Of a DNA stretch of 64,000 bases, positions 59,138 to 64,000 are shown in pieces; position 1 is the stretch's first letter; each line of letters starts with the position of its first letter. The notes beneath the pieces are model-generated. The model was not told where the DNA came from. It searched no databases and was given only the letters and a program-made list of their open reading frames with translations. The position numbers were made by a program, and so were the translations under genes. The DNA comes from Eurosta solidaginis (taxonomy: Eukaryota > Arthropoda > Insecta > Diptera > Tephritidae): assembly GCF_040869045.1 (NCBI RefSeq), contig NC_090322.1, forward strand, positions 167,848,672 to 167,912,671. Reading direction: 5' to 3'.

Positions 59138-59344
59138 CTTACTTACTTACTTAATTGGCGCTTAACCGTCTAAACGGTTATGGCCGTTGCGCCAGTCGCT
59201 CCTTCGCTCCGCCAACCGGCGCCAATTGGTCACACCAAGGAAGTTTAAATCGTTTTCCACCTGGTCCTTCCAACGGAGTGGGGGCTGCCCTCTACCTCTG
59301 CTTCCATAGGCGGGCTCCGATAGAAACACATTCTTGGTCGGAGC
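59138..59344 (-). mobile_element. RTE-type LINE, short 5'-truncated copy 3 with 11-bp target duplication
   Basis: ACTCTGATTTA flanks it at 59127-59137 and 59345-59355. On the minus strand it ends in a tandem TAAG tail (AAGTAAGTAAGTAAG). The coding part is the last ~60 codons of the polymerase, nearly identical to copy 1 (GRGRQPPLRWK, NFLGVTNWRRLA) with a small deletion near 59187. It is a textbook product of target-primed reverse transcription. Confidence 0.9.
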
Positions 59345-59685
59345 ACTCTGATTTAAGCGCTGTTAATTCAAGTGTGCTTGCCAAGTGTCCCACTATACAT
59401 CCGATTATCAGCAGTTCAGACGTATTCCTTAAACCTGTAGTGCGAAACTGTCGCTTTGCGTGACTGTCTCAAGTTACAGTCCTCAAAGCATTTTCTGCGC
59501 CCGTCATCAAACAAATGAGTTTTCACACCTCATAAAATGAATCACCAATTATCATTATCCTTCCGAAACCCCATTTTTATGAGAGCTACCATGTCCCATT
59601 TTCCCCTATCGCAAACTTCGATGACGATGTTGAGCTCTACCTTACATATATCTTTACTGAATTTCAGTATTCTACTATAAATACT

Positions 59686-60049
59686 ACGGCGGCCACCGTG
59701 GTGTGATGGTAGCGTGCTCCGCCTACCGCACCGTATGCCCTGGGTTCACACCCCGAGCAAAGCAACATCAAAATTTTAGAAATAAGGTTTTTCAATTAGA
59801 AGAAAATTTTTCTAAGCGGGGTCGCCCCTCGGCAGTGTTTGGCAAGCGCTCCGGGTATATTTCTGCCATGAAAAGCTCTCAGTGAAAACTCGTCTGCCTT
59901 GCAGATGCCGTTCGGAGTCGGCATAAAACATGTAGGGCCCGTCCGGCCAATTTGTAGGGAAAAGCAAGAGGATCACGACGCAAATTGGAAGAGAAGCTGG
60001 GCCTTAGATCTCTTCGGAGGTTATTGCGCCTTACATTTATTTTATTTTT
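59686..60049 (+). mobile_element. tRNA-derived SINE, best preserved head, with 12-bp target duplication
   Basis: It is flanked by ACTATAAATACT (59674-59685) and ACTATGAATACT (60050-60061), one mismatch. The head GGCGGCCACCGTGGTGTGAT, A-box-like TGGTGTGATGGTAGCGTG and B-box-like GGGTTCACACCCC (59743-59755) are spaced as in tRNA genes. The core, the AAATTGGAAGAGAAGC block, and the tail TTATTTTATTTTT complete it. Confidence 0.9.
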
Positions 60050-60243
60050 ACTATGAATACTTCAGGAGATATGGCATATGAAATTAGTATGGGCCATGCC
60101 AAACCGTCGTAATATATATATCGATATAGTTTTTTTGGCCACGACGATCTCTACAAGGTTTCCAATGAACATATAATTTTTGGCTGAGTTCGCTCAATAC
60201 CTTTGGGACGCCACTCGATGTCAAACCTACATATACAAGAATT

Positions 60244-60509
60244 AAATAAAAAATGTAAGGCGCGATAACCTCCGAAAAAATTTTAGGCCGAGCTCCTCTT
60301 CCAATTTGCGTCGTGCTCCTTCTAATTCTTTCTACAAATTGCTGACTCCGAACGGCATCTGCAAAGGCAGATGAGTTTTCACTGAGAGCTTTTCATGGCA
60401 GAACCCCGCTTAGAATAGTTTTATTCTAATTCAAAAAACTTGTTCCTAAAATGTTGATTATCTTCGGTGTAGTAGTTGGAGCACGCTATCATTACACCAC
60501 TGCGACCGC
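60244..60509 (-). mobile_element. tRNA-derived SINE with internal deletions and 10-bp target duplication
   Basis: TACAAGAATT is repeated at 60234-60243 and 60510-60519. The tail side AAATGTAAGGCGCGATAACC is intact. The body lost a segment before GCTGACTCCGAACGGC and most of the region between AGAACCCC and the head, including the B-box-like word. Confidence 0.85.
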
Positions 60510-60950
60510 TACAAGAATTGTTCTTGTAATAAAATAATTTTATTAACTACAAGGGCCATAAATTTTCCTCTTTTAAACCTTTCGATGTCGTTAAATTTCA
60601 TACAAAAGAATGGCTCTGAAGATTTACTGCAACCCCTAGCAAACCTCTCAAAATTATTTACCGTTATTTACACTCCCTCAAATTCTGAATTGTGTAAAGA
60701 TACATATTGACGTACATGGACACACTTATATACACATATTCCAAGCTTTTTTAATATAACCATTAAATTACCGTTATGCCCTTTAGCGTATAAATATTTT
60801 CCAGTTTGTTTTACGGTTATTATTTTAACTGTTTTTTTAATATAATTTTTGTAAAGAAGGTGTCGCTTAAGTGGCTTCCAATGAGTTAAGGTTTGACAGC
60901 AAAGTTGATTTCAGCAAAATTACATACACACAAATAAATAATCCATTTAC

Positions 60951-60974
60951 CATCTACTACTACTACTACTACTA
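60951..60974 (+). repeat. TAC trinucleotide microsatellite
   Basis: Seven or so TAC units (CTACTACTACTACTACTA). Confidence 0.85.
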
Positions 60975-61029
60975 AGAGTTGTCTTTAAAGGGTCCCGATG
61001 AGCTTGGCGTTTTCCAACACCAACAATGG

Positions 61030-61330
61030 TGCCGCCGTGGTGTGGTGGTAGCCTACAACATCAAAATTTTAGAGACAAGTTTTTTCAATTAGAAGAAAGT
61101 TTTTCTAAGCGGGTTCCTCTCCCGGCAGTGATTTGGCAAGCACTCCGATTGTATTTCTGCCATGAAAAGCTTCTCAGTGAAAACTCATCTGCCTTGCAGA
61201 TGCCGTTCAGAGTCGGCACAAAACATGTATGTCCCGTCCCACCAATTTGTAGGAAAAATTAAAAGGAGCACGATGCAAATTGGAAGAGAAGTTCGCCCAA
61301 AATCTCTTCGGAGGTTATCCGCGGATGATT
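61030..61330 (+). mobile_element. tRNA-derived SINE lacking most of its tRNA-like head
   Basis: GCCGCCGTGGTGTGGTGGTA (A-box-like) is joined directly to CTACAACATCAAAATTTTAG, so the B-box-like word is deleted. Core and tail-side blocks are intact to CTCTTCGGAGGTTATCCGCG. Confidence 0.8.
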
Positions 61331-62097
61331 TTTAGGCCTCTGAAAACATGAGCATTTTATTTTTAATGATCTTGGAACGGACGCGTTTTCGAGCGCCACA
61401 CTGGAATTTCATTGGGCATGTTTTTATAATTAAGCTCTGTAGAATTAATAAAGCTGCAGTAACATACCCGATTTGGAGCAGCACCGCTCATTTTTCGTCT
61501 GAGATTAAGCGTTTAGAATGTGACGCTCTGAATGAGTTGTTGGAAATGACGAGTTTCGAAGCCATTTCCTCATACAATGCATTTATTTGTTCCAAGTAAA
61601 AAATGAATATTTTTAATTTTTGAAAAACGACTCGGAGTTATCAAAGTTTACTTCTTCTTCTTTTTGTAACAGTGCTTATACGCATCCATTGTTGTCGACA
61701 TGCTCTAACGGTAGGTCAAGAAGCCTGCAGTTTCAATATATTGAGGGTTGGACCAAAGAAATATAGGTGTTAGAGGCGGTTAATGCCACATTACATGCAG
61801 GATATATGTATATTGCGCAAGCTGCTATCGACTCAAGAAAAGTTTAACCTCTTACACTATCCATACCTAAGATGCGCCAGAGTGCCGCGCATCTAGCTTA
61901 AAAGTCTGTTTTTTTTTACTAAGAGTTTCGTGAATTGGGCTTTGAAAACGGTGTACGGCCGGCATTCATCGGCATAACGCTTTACCGACTCTTTGTGGAT
62001 GAGGCTTATACTCATATGGTTTAAAGGGCCTACATTTCTGTGTGCTGGATCTCTTCATAGTTCTTGCGGAAATGTTTCCGTCGTGTTTGTAATTTTT
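61331..62097. other. No recognisable gene
   Basis: A plus frame 61348-61599 (83 codons) has no known domain. The rest is AT-rich. Confidence 0.4.
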
Positions 62098-62415
62098 CTT
62101 CTTCTTCGTTTAGCGATAAACACGCTTTCCAAAGTTTTGGGGAGTATTATCGATATTGATGGTCCTTTGACGGTTATAGATCCTGTACGTTCCGGTAACA
62201 AGCACCTTTTAGTTACTAGACCCACCATCTCGGGAACGATTTGTTATGGCCGCATTCATAACCTTACCGCACCAGCCGTCCTAGTTCCATGAGGAGCTTT
62301 TGAAGTCGTCAGAGTCTCGCCGGCTATATATGTATGTGTATGAGACATTGATATTGGTAACAAGTTTCGCCTCGAAGCTATACAGTTTTATATTGCGCTT
62401 AACAACCCCTTGAAC
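62098..62415 (+). repeat. GTT-headed dispersed repeat, diverged copy
   Basis: TTAGCGATAAACACGCTTTCC, GATGGTCCTTTGACGG, GATCCTGTACGTTCCGGTAA, CCATCTCGGGAACGATTTG and CTAGTTCCATGAGGAGC are parallel to 53248-53470. The TATATTGCGCT end is near 62385. Confidence 0.7.
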
Positions 62416-64000
62416 CCACTCTTGTTTGCGCTCTTGTTTATATGTATTTCTATTCTTGCAACATACTTATCGCACTTCAAAAACTTTGCCGATTAGTAAC
62501 ACATTCTTTATTTTTATATTTATGTACTTGTATGCAAAATTTTCAAACATACTTACGCGCCCATATATAGATTTGAATGTATGTATATAACAGCAGCATG
62601 TTTGGAACTTTCTTTCATTTACATTCTCCCTAGCATTTATATGTGCTAATAAAACAAACTTAATTGCCATTCATCCGCTTACTTAATCATTGCGCACTGC
62701 CGCGCTGCTGAATCGCCTAACAACGCGCAACAGTGACGCGCCAACAAAAGCTTGCGCTATGCCTCGCTTACTTTACTCTTTGATCGCGCGTTTATAGCAA
62801 ATTTAAAGTGAATAGAATAAATTGTATGTGTTTGTTGGAAAAACAAAAACAACATTAAGAAATACAACTGTTGGTGGCCTTAACGGTAACAATTTACCAT
62901 CAAATATTGTATAAGCGCCATGCCACGCTATACCGCATCACCTTTAAGGTTTTTTCTTTACATGGCCGCGCTACACGGAATGCGATCATATTACAAGTGG
63001 CGTTTTATTTATTTGTAATGTTGTTCTTGCTATTGCGCTTCTATATAAAACTGCAAAAATTTAATTGCTGTGCGTTGCACGTCATTTTCGTTTGAGGTAT
63101 GCTTGTTTTGTAGTTTTTTTTTCTAGTTTAACTGTCGGCTGCCACATTTTGCGGCACATTATTTGCGCCAGCAATGACGTTGTGGACGTTATCGCGCGAT
63201 CATAAAATGTTGTTGTTAGCGTTAAAGGCAGCGCGCCGCTTTGTAGATGAGTTAATGCAAATTTTTTGTTTTGTATGTTTTGCTGTTATATTTACCACTT
63301 GCTGCCATTCAATAAGCTATATTTTTGTTGGCTTTTCCGCCTATGCGTTATGTATACATGTGTGTACTTTGTTGCCATCTCTGCGCTTGGCTGCATTTTT
63401 GATACGCAAATTGGTAGCTCTGTAAATCCCCCTTTAGTGGCTGTATGTAAATAACGCACACATATGCAAATTCATACACACTCACTTAGTAACACTCATC
63501 CAGTCATTGGCTAAAATGATTAGACAGCCTTGTAAGTAAATTAGCCATCATCGTTCGCTTAAGTGCATCGCGTCAGCTAAAATGGCTGTACGCTTGTTGG
63601 CATTTGCGCGAACCACAGGACTTATGTATACATGGCTTGAGTATACGTACATTTCTAGATATCTTAGCGTTTCCAATTTAACTTTCATTTTATGTTTTTG
63701 CGCCAAAAGTTTTTCATGCAAATACGTTTATTATGCCTTTTGACAATTTGCTACAAATTTGGTTTAACTTAACTTAGTTGGGTTGGTATAACAAATTATT
63801 GTTTGCAGTCATGCAGTGAGTTTTACAGCTCCGGCTCACGCTCAATTCTCACGGGAATGCTCTGGATCATTGAAAGACTTGAGAAGTAGATGTCGTGATA
63901 TTTTCGCACACGTGAAATGTGATAGGCAGATGTCGCCGCTGGTTTTCATTTAACTCATACGGCGAAAGGCTAAGCAGCGACATCTATTTTTGAAAAAGTA
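62416..64000. other. Plain AT-rich region, no recognisable gene
   Basis: Short frames on both strands are Cys/Phe/Leu-rich and overlap in different registers, as chance frames in this composition do. No repeat partner was found in the window. Confidence 0.45.

Noticed and set aside
59743..59755. A genuine tRNA gene
   Set aside because: The A- and B-box-like words belong to the SINE head; the acceptor stem does not pair and the anticodon arm is not formed properly.

Overview
This window looks like repeat-rich, gene-poor nuclear DNA from a higher dipteran. A tephritid fruit fly is my best guess, based on the repeat families (long DINE-1/mini-me-like elements carrying a minisatellite, LOA, jockey and RTE retrotransposons, a BEL/Pao LTR element). 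That species call is inference, since nothing in the window is diagnostic. I recognise no complete host protein gene. Nearly every readable protein belongs to a transposable element, and the AT-rich stretches between elements look like intergenic or long-intron DNA.

Layout. 1-6.6 kb: four plus-strand copies (A-D) of one element family, here called HINE-L. It starts ACAAGTAAGG, ends CAACTGAGTATAA, and carries a ~130-bp minisatellite, a ~1.4-kb core rich in GTGGGCGTGG boxes, and a GGAC run. 7.4-8.5 kb: a non-autonomous DNA transposon with ~265-bp terminal inverted repeats. 12-20 kb: LOA, RTE and jockey retrotransposon remnants, a 183-bp MITE and a tRNA-derived SINE. 20.2-21.1 kb: a complete but internally deleted pogo/Tigger-like element. 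21.8-23.8 kb: a direct-repeat pair around a long hairpin. 23.9-24.7 kb: a second, smaller HINE-type element. 24.7-30.3 kb is mostly plain.

30.3-51.7 kb is a dense nest. A TATCGAT cluster is followed by a LOA element inserted into an older LOA tail. Next come two minus-strand HINE-L copies (E, F) head to tail. E holds a LOA fragment that itself holds a 346-bp MITE. F holds a very young 6,582-bp BEL/Pao retrotransposon (LTRs differ at one position; 5-bp target duplication) placed inside its minisatellite. A full-length plus-strand HINE-L copy G follows. 51.8-56.8 kb: a deleted piggyBac element with TTAA duplication and several LINE remnants, partly enclosed by a perfect 41-bp inverted repeat. 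57-62.4 kb: SINE and RTE copies, several with clear target duplications. 62.4-64 kb: no recognised element.

How the parts relate. The only near-intact coding machinery is the BEL/Pao gag-protease-RT-RNase H-integrase frame, interrupted by two amber codons. The SINE, MITE and HINE copies carry no transposase, polymerase or helicase of their own and would have depended on enzymes supplied by autonomous relatives. I saw no RNA-polymerase-III gene other than the SINE heads, no CRISPR, and no bacterial-type operon.
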